DNA of 64,000 nt from Mytilus trossulus (GCF_036588685.1 NC_086374.1:87538059-87602058), one strand, 5' to 3'. Numbered from the stretch's first letter, positions 1 through 14,100 are shown. Numbers and translations are program-made. Notes: generated by a model from the sequence alone, not told the origin.

Positions 1-3000
1 TGTCAAATATTAGAAAGATTGAGAAATCAGGGGGCTCTCACCATTACCCTGTGCCCTTTGTCCTAAAATTTTGACATTTTTCGACTGAAAAGTGACAATC
101 TTAGCCCTCCGTAGATATGGAAGATGACGTTATTCTGGTAAATCCATCTAATACAACCTTTATATATACAGAGTCAATGATTTGGTTGAATTTTATGGAC
201 ATTGAAAGACCCGGGGGGTCTCAACCTCATTTAAGCGGTCTCGGGTAGGTTTTCGCTATATATTTTGAATATCCAACTGGCACTTTGGGCGCTCCGTAAA
301 CATAGAAGACAGGAAGTGTACCCAAATTCCTTTTAGTCACGTTTGTATCTACCTATTGACTAAATGTCTGTCAAATATTAGAAAGATTGAGAAATCAGGG
401 GGCTCTCACCATTACCCTGTGCCCTTTGTCCTAAAATTTTGACATTTTTCGACTGAAAAGTGACAATCTTAGCCCTCCGTAGATATGGAAGATGACGTTA
501 TTCTGGTAAATCCATCTAATACAACCTTTATATATACAGAGTCAATGATTTGGTTGAATTTTATGGACATTGAAAGACCCGGGGGGTCTCAACCTCATTT
601 AAGCGGTCTCGGGTAGGTTTTCGCTATATATTTTGAATATCCAACTGGCACTTTGGGCGCTCCGTAAACATAGAAGACAGGAAGTGTACCCAAATTCCTT
701 TTAGTCACGTTTGTATCTACCTATTGACTAAATGTCTGTCAAATATTAGAAAGATTGAGAAATCAGGGGGCTCTCACCATTACCCTGTGCCCTTTGTCCT
801 AAAATTTTGACATTTTTCGACTGAAAAGTGACAATCTTAGCCCTCCGTAGATATGGAAGATGACGTTATTCTGGTAAATCCATCTAATACAACCTTTATA
901 TATACAGAGTCAATGATTTGGTTGAATTTTATGGACATTGAAAGACCCGGGGGGTCTCAACCTCATTTAAGCGGTCTCGGGTAGGTTTTCGCTATATATT
1001 TTGAATATCCAACTGGCACTTTGGGCGCTCCGTAAACATAGAAGACAGGAAGTGTACCCAAATTCCTTTTAGTCACGTTTGTATCTACCTATTGACTAAA
1101 TGTCTGTCAAATATTAGAAAGATTGAGAAATCAGGGGGCTCTCACCATTACCCTGTGCCCTTTGTCCTAAAATTTTGACATTTTTCGACTGAAAAGTGAC
1201 AATCTTAGCCCTCCGTAGATATGGAAGATGACGTTATTCTGGTAAATCCATCTAATACAACCTTTATATATACAGAGTCAATGATTTGGTTGAATTTTAT
1301 GGACATTGAAAGACCCGGGGGGTCTCAACCTCATTTAAGCGGTCTCGGGTAGGTTTTCGCTATATATTTTGAATATCCAACTGGCACTTTGGGCGCTCCG
1401 TAAACATAGAAGACAGGAAGTGTACCCAAATTCCTTTTAGTCACGTTTGTATCTACCTATTGACTAAATGTCTGTCAAATATTAGAAAGATTGAGAAATC
1501 AGGGGGCTCTCACCATTACCCTGTGCCCTTTGTCCTAAAATTTTGACATTTTTCGACTGAAAAGTGACAATCTTAGCCCTCCGTAGATATGGAAGATGAC
1601 GTTATTCTGGTAAATCCATCTAATACAACCTTTATATATACAGAGTCAATGATTTGGTTGAATTTTATGGACATTGAAAGACCCGGGGGGTCTCAACCTC
1701 ATTTAAGCGGTCTCGGGTAGGTTTTCGCTATATATTTTGAATATCCAACTGGCACTTTGGGCGCTCCGTAAACATAGAAGACAGGAAGTGTACCCAAATT
1801 CCTTTTAGTCACGTTTGTATCTACCTATTGACTAAATGTCTGTCAAATATTAGAAAGATTGAGAAATCAGGGGGCTCTCACCATTACCCTGTGCCCTTTG
1901 TCCTAAAATTTTGACATTTTTCGACTGAAAAGTGACAATCTTAGCCCTCCGTAGATATGGAAGATGACGTTATTCTGGTAAATCCATCTAATACAACCTT
2001 TATATATACAGAGTCAATGATTTGGTTGAATTTTATGGACATTGAAAGACCCGGGGGGTCTCAACCTCATTTAAGCGGTCTCGGGTAGGTTTTCGCTATA
2101 TATTTTGAATATCCAACTGGCACTTTGGGCGCTCCGTAAACATAGAAGACAGGAAGTGTACCCAAATTCCTTTTAGTCACGTTTGTATCTACCTATTGAC
2201 TAAATGTCTGTCAAATATTAGAAAGATTGAGAAATCAGGGGGCTCTCACCATTACCCTGTGCCCTTTGTCCTAAAATTTTGACATTTTTCGACTGAAAAG
2301 TGACAATCTTAGCCCTCCGTAGATATGGAAGATGACGTTATTCTGGTAAATCCATCTAATACAACCTTTATATATACAGAGTCAATGATTTGGTTGAATT
2401 TTATGGACATTGAAAGACCCGGGGGGTCTCAACCTCATTTAAGCGGTCTCGGGTAGGTTTTCGCTATATATTTTGAATATCCAACTGGCACTTTGGGCGC
2501 TCCGTAAACATAGAAGACAGGAAGTGTACCCAAATTCCTTTTAGTCACGTTTGTATCTACCTATTGACTAAATGTCTGTCAAATATTAGAAAGATTGAGA
2601 AATCAGGGGGCTCTCACCATTACCCTGTGCCCTTTGTCCTAAAATTTTGACATTTTTCGACTGAAAAGTGACAATCTTAGCCCTCCGTAGATATGGAAGA
2701 TGACGTTATTCTGGTAAATCCATCTAATACAACCTTTATATATACAGAGTCAATGATTTGGTTGAATTTTATGGACATTGAAAGACCCGGGGGGTCTCAA
2801 CCTCATTTAAGCGGTCTCGGGTAGGTTTTCGCTATATATTTTGAATATCCAACTGGCACTTTGGGCGCTCCGTAAACATAGAAGACAGGAAGTGTACCCA
2901 AATTCCTTTTAGTCACGTTTGTATCTACCTATTGACTAAATGTCTGTCAAATATTAGAAAGATTGAGAAATCAGGGGGCTCTCACCATTACCCTGTGCCC

Positions 3001-6000
3001 TTTGTCCTAAAATTTTGACATTTTTCGACTGAAAAGTGACAATCTTAGCCCTCCGTAGATATGGAAGATGACGTTATTCTGGTAAATCCATCTAATACAA
3101 CCTTTATATATACAGAGTCAATGATTTGGTTGAATTTTATGGACATTGAAAGACCCGGGGGGTCTCAACCTCATTTAAGCGGTCTCGGGTAGGTTTTCGC
3201 TATATATTTTGAATATCCAACTGGCACTTTGGGCGCTCCGTAAACATAGAAGACAGGAAGTGTACCCAAATTCCTTTTAGTCACGTTTGTATCTACCTAT
3301 TGACTAAATGTCTGTCAAATATTAGAAAGATTGAGAAATCAGGGGGCTCTCACCATTACCCTGTGCCCTTTGTCCTAAAATTTTGACATTTTTCGACTGA
3401 AAAGTGACAATCTTAGCCCTCCGTAGATATGGAAGATGACGTTATTCTGGTAAATCCATCTAATACAACCTTTATATATACAGAGTCAATGATTTGGTTG
3501 AATTTTATGGACATTGAAAGACCCGGGGGGTCTCAACCTCATTTAAGCGGTCTCGGGTAGGTTTTCGCTATATATTTTGAATATCCAACTGGCACTTTGG
3601 GCGCTCCGTAAACATAGAAGACAGGAAGTGTACCCAAATTCCTTTTAGTCACGTTTGTATCTACCTATTGACTAAATGTCTGTCAAATATTAGAAAGATT
3701 GAGAAATCAGGGGGCTCTCACCATTACCCTGTGCCCTTTGTCCTAAAATTTTGACATTTTTCGACTGAAAAGTGACAATCTTAGCCCTCCGTAGATATGG
3801 AAGATGACGTTATTCTGGTAAATCCATCTAATACAACCTTTATATATACAGAGTCAATGATTTGGTTGAATTTTATGGACATTGAAAGACCCGGGGGGTC
3901 TCAACCTCATTTAAGCGGTCTCGGGTAGGTTTTCGCTATATATTTTGAATATCCAACTGGCACTTTGGGCGCTCCGTAAACATAGAAGACAGGAAGTGTA
4001 CCCAAATTCCTTTTAGTCACGTTTGTATCTACCTATTGACTAAATGTCTGTCAAATATTAGAAAGATTGAGAAATCAGGGGGCTCTCACCATTACCCTGT
4101 GCCCTTTGTCCTAAAATTTTGACATTTTTCGACTGAAAAGTGACAATCTTAGCCCTCCGTAGATATGGAAGATGACGTTATTCTGGTAAATCCATCTAAT
4201 ACAACCTTTATATATACAGAGTCAATGATTTGGTTGAATTTTATGGACATTGAAAGACCCGGGGGGTCTCAACCTCATTTAAGCGGTCTCGGGTAGGTTT
4301 TCGCTATATATTTTGAATATCCAACTGGCACTTTGGGCGCTCCGTAAACATAGAAGACAGGAAGTGTACCCAAATTCCTTTTAGTCACGTTTGTATCTAC
4401 CTATTGACTAAATGTCTGTCAAATATTAGAAAGATTGAGAAATCAGGGGGCTCTCACCATTACCCTGTGCCCTTTGTCCTAAAATTTTGACATTTTTCGA
4501 CTGAAAAGTGACAATCTTAGCCCTCCGTAGATATGGAAGATGACGTTATTCTGGTAAATCCATCTAATACAACCTTTATATATACAGAGTCAATGATTTG
4601 GTTGAATTTTATGGACATTGAAAGACCCGGGGGGTCTCAACCTCATTTAAGCGGTCTCGGGTAGGTTTTCGCTATATATTTTGAATATCCAACTGGCACT
4701 TTGGGCGCTCCGTAAACATAGAAGACAGGAAGTGTACCCAAATTCCTTTTAGTCACGTTTGTATCTACCTATTGACTAAATGTCTGTCAAATATTAGAAA
4801 GATTGAGAAATCAGGGGGCTCTCACCATTACCCTGTGCCCTTTGTCCTAAAATTTTGACATTTTTCGACTGAAAAGTGACAATCTTAGCCCTCCGTAGAT
4901 ATGGAAGATGACGTTATTCTGGTAAATCCATCTAATACAACCTTTATATATACAGAGTCAATGATTTGGTTGAATTTTATGGACATTGAAAGACCCGGGG
5001 GGTCTCAACCTCATTTAAGCGGTCTCGGGTAGGTTTTCGCTATATATTTTGAATATCCAACTGGCACTTTGGGCGCTCCGTAAACATAGAAGACAGGAAG
5101 TGTACCCAAATTCCTTTTAGTCACGTTTGTATCTACCTATTGACTAAATGTCTGTCAAATATTAGAAAGATTGAGAAATCAGGGGGCTCTCACCATTACC
5201 CTGTGCCCTTTGTCCTAAAATTTTGACATTTTTCGACTGAAAAGTGACAATCTTAGCCCTCCGTAGATATGGAAGATGACGTTATTCTGGTAAATCCATC
5301 TAATACAACCTTTATATATACAGAGTCAATGATTTGGTTGAATTTTATGGACATTGAAAGACCCGGGGGGTCTCAACCTCATTTAAGCGGTCTCGGGTAG
5401 GTTTTCGCTATATATTTTGAATATCCAACTGGCACTTTGGGCGCTCCGTAAACATAGAAGACAGGAAGTGTACCCAAATTCCTTTTAGTCACGTTTGTAT
5501 CTACCTATTGACTAAATGTCTGTCAAATATTAGAAAGATTGAGAAATCAGGGGGCTCTCACCATTACCCTGTGCCCTTTGTCCTAAAATTTTGACATTTT
5601 TCGACTGAAAAGTGACAATCTTAGCCCTCCGTAGATATGGAAGATGACGTTATTCTGGTAAATCCATCTAATACAACCTTTATATATACAGAGTCAATGA
5701 TTTGGTTGAATTTTATGGACATTGAAAGACCCGGGGGGTCTCAACCTCATTTAAGCGGTCTCGGGTAGGTTTTCGCTATATATTTTGAATATCCAACTGG
5801 CACTTTGGGCGCTCCGTAAACATAGAAGACAGGAAGTGTACCCAAATTCCTTTTAGTCACGTTTGTATCTACCTATTGACTAAATGTCTGTCAAATATTA
5901 GAAAGATTGAGAAATCAGGGGGCTCTCACCATTACCCTGTGCCCTTTGTCCTAAAATTTTGACATTTTTCGACTGAAAAGTGACAATCTTAGCCCTCCGT

Positions 6001-9000
6001 AGATATGGAAGATGACGTTATTCTGGTAAATCCATCTAATACAACCTTTATATATACAGAGTCAATGATTTGGTTGAATTTTATGGACATTGAAAGACCC
6101 GGGGGGTCTCAACCTCATTTAAGCGGTCTCGGGTAGGTTTTCGCTATATATTTTGAATATCCAACTGGCACTTTGGGCGCTCCGTAAACATAGAAGACAG
6201 GAAGTGTACCCAAATTCCTTTTAGTCACGTTTGTATCTACCTATTGACTAAATGTCTGTCAAATATTAGAAAGATTGAGAAATCAGGGGGCTCTCACCAT
6301 TACCCTGTGCCCTTTGTCCTAAAATTTTGACATTTTTCGACTGAAAAGTGACAATCTTAGCCCTCCGTAGATATGGAAGATGACGTTATTCTGGTAAATC
6401 CATCTAATACAACCTTTATATATACAGAGTCAATGATTTGGTTGAATTTTATGGACATTGAAAGACCCGGGGGGTCTCAACCTCATTTAAGCGGTCTCGG
6501 GTAGGTTTTCGCTATATATTTTGAATATCCAACTGGCACTTTGGGCGCTCCGTAAACATAGAAGACAGGAAGTGTACCCAAATTCCTTTTAGTCACGTTT
6601 GTATCTACCTATTGACTAAATGTCTGTCAAATATTAGAAAGATTGAGAAATCAGGGGGCTCTCACCATTACCCTGTGCCCTTTGTCCTAAAATTTTGACA
6701 TTTTTCGACTGAAAAGTGACAATCTTAGCCCTCCGTAGATATGGAAGATGACGTTATTCTGGTAAATCCATCTAATACAACCTTTATATATACAGAGTCA
6801 ATGATTTGGTTGAATTTTATGGACATTGAAAGACCCGGGGGGTCTCAACCTCATTTAAGCGGTCTCGGGTAGGTTTTCGCTATATATTTTGAATATCCAA
6901 CTGGCACTTTGGGCGCTCCGTAAACATAGAAGACAGGAAGTGTACCCAAATTCCTTTTAGTCACGTTTGTATCTACCTATTGACTAAATGTCTGTCAAAT
7001 ATTAGAAAGATTGAGAAATCAGGGGGCTCTCACCATTACCCTGTGCCCTTTGTCCTAAAATTTTGACATTTTTCGACTGAAAAGTGACAATCTTAGCCCT
7101 CCGTAGATATGGAAGATGACGTTATTCTGGTAAATCCATCTAATACAACCTTTATATATACAGAGTCAATGATTTGGTTGAATTTTATGGACATTGAAAG
7201 ACCCGGGGGGTCTCAACCTCATTTAAGCGGTCTCGGGTAGGTTTTCGCTATATATTTTGAATATCCAACTGGCACTTTGGGCGCTCCGTAAACATAGAAG
7301 ACAGGAAGTGTACCCAAATTCCTTTTAGTCACGTTTGTATCTACCTATTGACTAAATGTCTGTCAAATATTAGAAAGATTGAGAAATCAGGGGGCTCTCA
7401 CCATTACCCTGTGCCCTTTGTCCTAAAATTTTGACATTTTTCGACTGAAAAGTGACAATCTTAGCCCTCCGTAGATATGGAAGATGACGTTATTCTGGTA
7501 AATCCATCTAATACAACCTTTATATATACAGAGTCAATGATTTGGTTGAATTTTATGGACATTGAAAGACCCGGGGGGTCTCAACCTCATTTAAGCGGTC
7601 TCGGGTAGGTTTTCGCTATATATTTTGAATATCCAACTGGCACTTTGGGCGCTCCGTAAACATAGAAGACAGGAAGTGTACCCAAATTCCTTTTAGTCAC
7701 GTTTGTATCTACCTATTGACTAAATGTCTGTCAAATATTAGAAAGATTGAGAAATCAGGGGGCTCTCACCATTACCCTGTGCCCTTTGTCCTAAAATTTT
7801 GACATTTTTCGACTGAAAAGTGACAATCTTAGCCCTCCGTAGATATGGAAGATGACGTTATTCTGGTAAATCCATCTAATACAACCTTTATATATACAGA
7901 GTCAATGATTTGGTTGAATTTTATGGACATTGAAAGACCCGGGGGGTCTCAACCTCATTTAAGCGGTCTCGGGTAGGTTTTCGCTATATATTTTGAATAT
8001 CCAACTGGCACTTTGGGCGCTCCGTAAACATAGAAGACAGGAAGTGTACCCAAATTCCTTTTAGTCACGTTTGTATCTACCTATTGACTAAATGTCTGTC
8101 AAATATTAGAAAGATTGAGAAATCAGGGGGCTCTCACCATTACCCTGTGCCCTTTGTCCTAAAATTTTGACATTTTTCGACTGAAAAGTGACAATCTTAG
8201 CCCTCCGTAGATATGGAAGATGACGTTATTCTGGTAAATCCATCTAATACAACCTTTATATATACAGAGTCAATGATTTGGTTGAATTTTATGGACATTG
8301 AAAGACCCGGGGGGTCTCAACCTCATTTAAGCGGTCTCGGGTAGGTTTTCGCTATATATTTTGAATATCCAACTGGCACTTTGGGCGCTCCGTAAACATA
8401 GAAGACAGGAAGTGTACCCAAATTCCTTTTAGTCACGTTTGTATCTACCTATTGACTAAATGTCTGTCAAATATTAGAAAGATTGAGAAATCAGGGGGCT
8501 CTCACCATTACCCTGTGCCCTTTGTCCTAAAATTTTGACATTTTTCGACTGAAAAGTGACAATCTTAGCCCTCCGTAGATATGGAAGATGACGTTATTCT
8601 GGTAAATCCATCTAATACAACCTTTATATATACAGAGTCAATGATTTGGTTGAATTTTATGGACATTGAAAGACCCGGGGGGTCTCAACCTCATTTAAGC
8701 GGTCTCGGGTAGGTTTTCGCTATATATTTTGAATATCCAACTGGCACTTTGGGCGCTCCGTAAACATAGAAGACAGGAAGTGTACCCAAATTCCTTTTAG
8801 TCACGTTTGTATCTACCTATTGACTAAATGTCTGTCAAATATTAGAAAGATTGAGAAATCAGGGGGCTCTCACCATTACCCTGTGCCCTTTGTCCTAAAA
8901 TTTTGACATTTTTCGACTGAAAAGTGACAATCTTAGCCCTCCGTAGATATGGAAGATGACGTTATTCTGGTAAATCCATCTAATACAACCTTTATATATA

Positions 9001-9288
9001 CAGAGTCAATGATTTGGTTGAATTTTATGGACATTGAAAGACCCGGGGGGTCTCAACCTCATTTAAGCGGTCTCGGGTAGGTTTTCGCTATATATTTTGA
9101 ATATCCAACTGGCACTTTGGGCGCTCCGTAAACATAGAAGACAGGAAGTGTACCCAAATTCCTTTTAGTCACGTTTGTATCTACCTATTGACTAAATGTC
9201 TGTCAAATATTAGAAAGATTGAGAAATCAGGGGGCTCTCACCATTACCCTGTGCCCTTTGTCCTAAAATTTTGACATTTTTCGACTGA
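1..9288. repeat. Satellite DNA array, 368-bp unit, about 25.2 copies
   Basis: The segment tgtcaaatattagaaagatt recurs at 1, 369, 737 and so on to 9201, giving a constant period of 368 bp. I saw no substitutions between copies. The array runs off the left edge and stops 88 bp into its last copy (9288), where sequence changes abruptly to a T-rich stretch. Each unit is internally dimeric: gccctccgta at 104 aligns with gcgctccgta at 289, and the gggg...tctca block near 31-40 aligns with that near 215-223, offsets of 183-185 bp. The period is not a multiple of 3 and no reading frame stays open, so it is non-coding. Such homogeneity implies recent unequal exchange or rolling-circle spread, or an assembly effect. 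Mytilid ApaI-type satellites are known, but I cannot show that this is one. Confidence 0.97.
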
Positions 9289-10187
9289 TTTGTTTTTTGT
9301 TTTTTTGGCTTTCCATATATATTTCTATTTATAGTTATAAATATTTCTAGAGTTATGGGTTTTTCTTTTTGTCTTAAGAAATATTATACACAAAAGTACA
9401 TCTTTGAAGTCGTTTTATTGACAAAACTCTATATTACATATAGACAAATATGTAACATGAAAAAGGGTTTATATTCGAGGACAACGAGAAATTATGACGA
9501 GAAATTACGCCAGCTTGAAAAGGTCATTTAACGATTTCCTACGTATTTTATCAGTCTTTTAAAATATGAAAATCATGCTTTTTATGTTATCAAGTATTTT
9601 ATTTTTTTATAATTTTTTTCACTAAATTTTGAATATCAAACTGGCTGCTAGCAGCCGATTGGATATTGAATATCGAATAACGAATAACGAACCGGCTGCT
9701 AACTTCACATACATAGATAATTGTTTATTTTAATGACATATCCATGCGTATTGCGATCACCGGATTTTAACGAAGAGGGTTACGCTCAGGTCACTATGCA
9801 TACGGAAAATATGTCGGCAAATTGGAAGAAATAAAAATAAGTAAACTTCTTTTAAATGTGGACAAATTAAAGAATTTTCCTCAGAAAAAAGTATACGTAC
9901 ATAAGTTGTATAATGAAAACTATTCATTTAGTTATAAAAAAAAAACAAATGCATATTTTTTTTCTAATTTGAGGTTTCTTTTGACTTAAAATTAATGCTC
10001 TATTTTATGACGATTTAAGTTTCCGAAATTCCCTTTGTCAAGTATATTCTAAAAATAAGTGTTCAGGACAGATTATGGTCATTTACTGATCCTTGACCTT
10101 AATTATGATCTAAAACTCTACACTGGTAACGTTATTCCATACTTGAGTTTTTCTAATTGTTACATCATGTACGTAATGTTCTTTCAG
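9289..10187. other. Non-coding flank between the satellite and the first visible gene 1 exon
   Basis: AT-rich sequence with T-runs and no convincing exon. A short stretch near 9626-9645 (ttgaatatcaaactggc) resembles part of the satellite unit and is followed by the perfect palindrome ggctgctagcagcc. I looked here for the missing first exon of the first LU domain of gene 1 (two cysteines in a CxxC pattern after an acceptor) and did not find it. Confidence 0.5.
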
Positions 10188-11170
10188 CAATGTGTCACAG
10201 ATTTCTACATTACTCCACAAGGTCACGTGTTCTATGATCTTAAATGTGCATCAAATAGGGTAAGTATTCTAGGTTAACTTTTAAATAAATGTTCGGAAGG
10301 ATGAGGTCTGACCATTCGTTTTAACTCGGCAGATTCCGTTCTTCAATCTATCAGAATTCGGATGCACCCGAGAATTGCCGATTGGATGGATGCCAAACTT
10401 GGATGTTGAGTAGAGTTTTTCAATTGCATTGAACTCTTTGTTATCAATCGGATTGACATTTACGTGTATCACAGACAATCAAGAGTTATAAATAGAGGAA
10501 AACCTATACCAAGTCCGAATAAGTAAGATTTGTATCTAGCATATTTTTTTTGTTTTAAAGAAGAAGCCAGACTTATTTATAAAGATACAGATAAAAAAAA
10601 AAACGTCTTTAAATATTGATATTTCATAATTATTGTTTCATTAACAGATCATTTTTATGGCATGTGCATTTTTAATTGCTATAACTTATATTTCTCGTCG
10701 CGATAAAGGGAACTTGTACCAACTTAAGTTATCATCATATAAAATGACAAGTTTATCCATCAACGTTAAGAATTTTATCTAATTAGGGAGCTACCATTTG
10801 ATTTTTATGAGAGGGGAGGGGGCGGGCTAGGATGAAATTTGAAAAAAAGGCAGGGCATGATTTTTTTAGTAAAAAAAGGCAGGATAAACTAATAATAAGA
10901 AAGACAGGAACGATTAGAGTGAAAAAAACGAAAAAGCAGCACAGAGATAACAAATGCAGGACAACATTTTTCATCCTACAACCCCACCCTCATAAAAATC
11001 AAATGGTAGCTCCCTTATTTCTAATACGTAACAATCTTCTTATTGTAAGGTGTGTGATGCTTTAAATAAGTTTGGGAAGAGAGAAGTTAAACGTCAAGAT
11101 GACAATTTATACATCTGCCAGCAATGCTGTAACTCAAACCGTTGTAACCAATATGGATGTGGGGACCAGA
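10188..11170 (+). CDS. Gene 1, LU domain 1 (middle and last exons only)
   Basis: Exon 10188-10259 (24 codons, phase 0-0) begins QCVTDFY and has a second Cys near its end, the usual middle strand of an LU module. Exon 11050-11170 begins VCDALNKFGK and ends with ICQQCCNSNRCN, the CxxCC...CN signature, leaving in phase 1 at gtaagt. The N-terminal exon of this domain, expected to carry CYxC, is absent between the satellite edge and 10188. Either it lies left of the window, making the satellite intronic, or it has been lost. Confidence 0.82.
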
Positions 11171-14100
11171 GTAAGTACACAATATATGTCAAAGATACGG
11201 TTTCATAAATGTTCATCATCTTGATATGGGGACCAAAGTCAGTAAATGCAGCAGAAAAATGTAACCATATTAGTTATTTAACAAAGTTTGCAAAATAATG
11301 TGGACAATTAAGTAACCTATATGATGCAAAACATCTTCATAATCTTCATAATCTCAGAAAGTAAAAGTAAAATAAATATATGCTTGGAAACCAATTTCAA
11401 TATAATCGAAATTTTTCATTTAAGATATTTCTTAGCCTCGAATATTATACTAACATTATCTATTTTAATAGAGCCTCTAATGTTGGTCGGTTTGACTGTT
11501 TGAGCTCTTCTCAATGTTTGAAGTGTTTGTGGGTTAAAGGTATAACAATTGAGCTGCGTCGGAAAGAGATCGACCTTATGCAAATCAACATCAATACATA
11601 TGTCAACCTATTTTGGTTTGGACAAAAAGATCAACCGAAAGTTTTGGACTGTTTGCAAGTTAAATTGTTAGTCATCTGTTACAAAACGTACCAAACGTCA
11701 TCTTTTGTTTTATTGTATTTCGTATATGATTGTTCCAAAATTAACCAGAGTCTAATACATATACATATTTACGTACACTTGCATAGGTCGATATATTTGA
11801 AAGAAAGAAACGATTTCATGACTTAATGAACATTTCTTTATTCGCAGATAAGTTGAATCGGACACTTTGCTACAGTTGTAATGACGTAGAGCATCCAAGT
11901 AAATGTGACACAGTTTCTGTTTGCGACATAGATAAGGTATTCAGTAAAGCTAGTGTCAATTACATAGATAAGATATTCATTAAAGCTAGTGTCTGTTACA
12001 TAGCTGAGGTATTCAGTAAAGCTGGCGTCTACTACATAGATAAGGTATTCATTAAAGCTAGTGTCTGTTACATAGCTGAGGTATTCAGTAAAGCTTGTGT
12101 ATATTATATAGATAAGGTATTCATTAAAGCTAGTGTCTGTTACATAGATAAGATATTCATTAAAGCTAGCGTCTATTACATTTGGCTGAGGTATTCATTA
12201 AAAGCTAGCGTCTATTTCATAATTAGGTATTCGTTAAAAGCTAGCGTCTGTCACATAGATAAGCTAGCGTTTTATATGACAGTTTTTGTCCATTCGTTTT
12301 TGATGTGTTTGTCATTTGATTTTGTCATGTGATTGTGGACTTTCCGATTGGATTTTCCTCTGAGTTTAGTATTTTTGTGATTGTAGTTTTTACATAGATA
12401 CGGTAAAAGCTAGCGTTTATTACAAAATTAAGTTAAGATAGCGTCTATTACATAGATGAGGTATTCATTAAAGTAAGCATCTATTGTATAGATAAGGTAT
12501 TCATTAAAGCTAGTGTCTGCGACATAGAAAAGGTATTCAGTAAAGCTAGCCTCTGTGACATAGATTAGATTTTCAAGCGTCTGCGACATGGGTAAAGTTG
12601 TTCACTGCGAAATAGATAACGTATGCATAAACGTTAGCTTTCGTGGCATAGATAACGGTATTAGTTATATAACCGGAAACCAAAGGACACGAGAGTGTAT
12701 ACAGCTTTTGGTCACCGTATGGCCTATTTCTTCAAGTCAAACTCATTCCGTATATTTAGCTGTAAAACCCGCTATATGAAAAAATATCAAACCAATAAAG
12801 AGAGAAAACTAACAACCTCATTCAAGCAAAACAATAAACAAAAATCAAATATGGCGACCAGTGAATCCCAGGCTCCTTGGATACAAGATGAAGCGGGGTT
12901 AAACATGTTTTTGACCCCTAACCACTGACAGTGATGAACAACACAACATAAGAACAATCTTTTAAAATTATTTTGAATGAAATCAAATCAGCCCAATGAA
13001 AAAAACAAAAAAATCCCCCCAAAAACATCACCTAACAGTGTAACAAAAAGAACAAAAAACTACAGATCTATGAGTACTCACAGTTACTGAGGGCTAGTCA
13101 AAGATAACTAAACAAATTAAAAAATAAATATTTTTTTTTCCAGACCTATCAATCAGTACGCTGCACCCAACGGATTTAGTGTAAAGTCGTCATAAGTCCT
13201 ATCTGCACTGGCTCAATAATTGCTCATTTTGTTTAATTCTTTTTTACAGACGCTTGGGTACTCAGTAATGTAAAATGATACGATTTTCAGTTGTCTCTCA
13301 TTCCAAGCAATCTTAAATAAAAATCTATGTTTTCTAGGAATGCTATACCAAAGAATTCGTCAATGATATGTTTAACACACGTTACGAGATGGGATGCGAG
13401 CACAAGGAGGTATAGATAGATATAAAATCTTATTTTTATTACAAATTTTGTTTTGCTCTCCAATCTCTATATTATCATTAAAAGCTATGGTTCGGTACCG
13501 TCACCAATGGTAAAGACTGAAATAACTAGTACCTTACTTTAATTAAAATATCTAAATTAATCTTGTTTTACGAATTAGTTTTCAATTTCATGGTTTTGAA
13601 AACACTGTCTACATATTCGCAGTCGTCTACTGTTTATGCGTACAGTTTGAAAAAAAAAGTTTACTCTATGGACCTAGGCTTTGTATTATTTCCAATTGCA
13701 CGTATCATTGCTATATCTTTACAACGAGCAAGGGTCGAAATCTAAACGATTTACATTGACAAACCTTTGGAATTTGATGCTAACAAACAATGTGAGTTGA
13801 CAAACAATATTTGTCGAGCATGAATTTTTATCTGATGAACAAACACGCATCAAGAGAATTGGAACCGATTTCAGACCATTATGTTCAGGTATTGTAAAAT
13901 CTCTGTATACTTTTTTGGTGTTTACTATATTTAAATACTTAAAGAATGTAAATTTGAATAATCAAAATCTTGTTACTCAAAGTAACTGTATGATGTTGCC
14001 TTTTAAGTCATATTACTTTAAATATACAATACGGATTACACGATATTGTACAAACAATGATAACTGTAACAAATTAAAATATGAAATCGGAAAATTGTAA

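Noticed and set aside
1..9288. CRISPR-like or coding interpretation of the regular array
   Set aside because: The whole unit is repeated without unique spacers, the organism is a eukaryote, and no frame is open.
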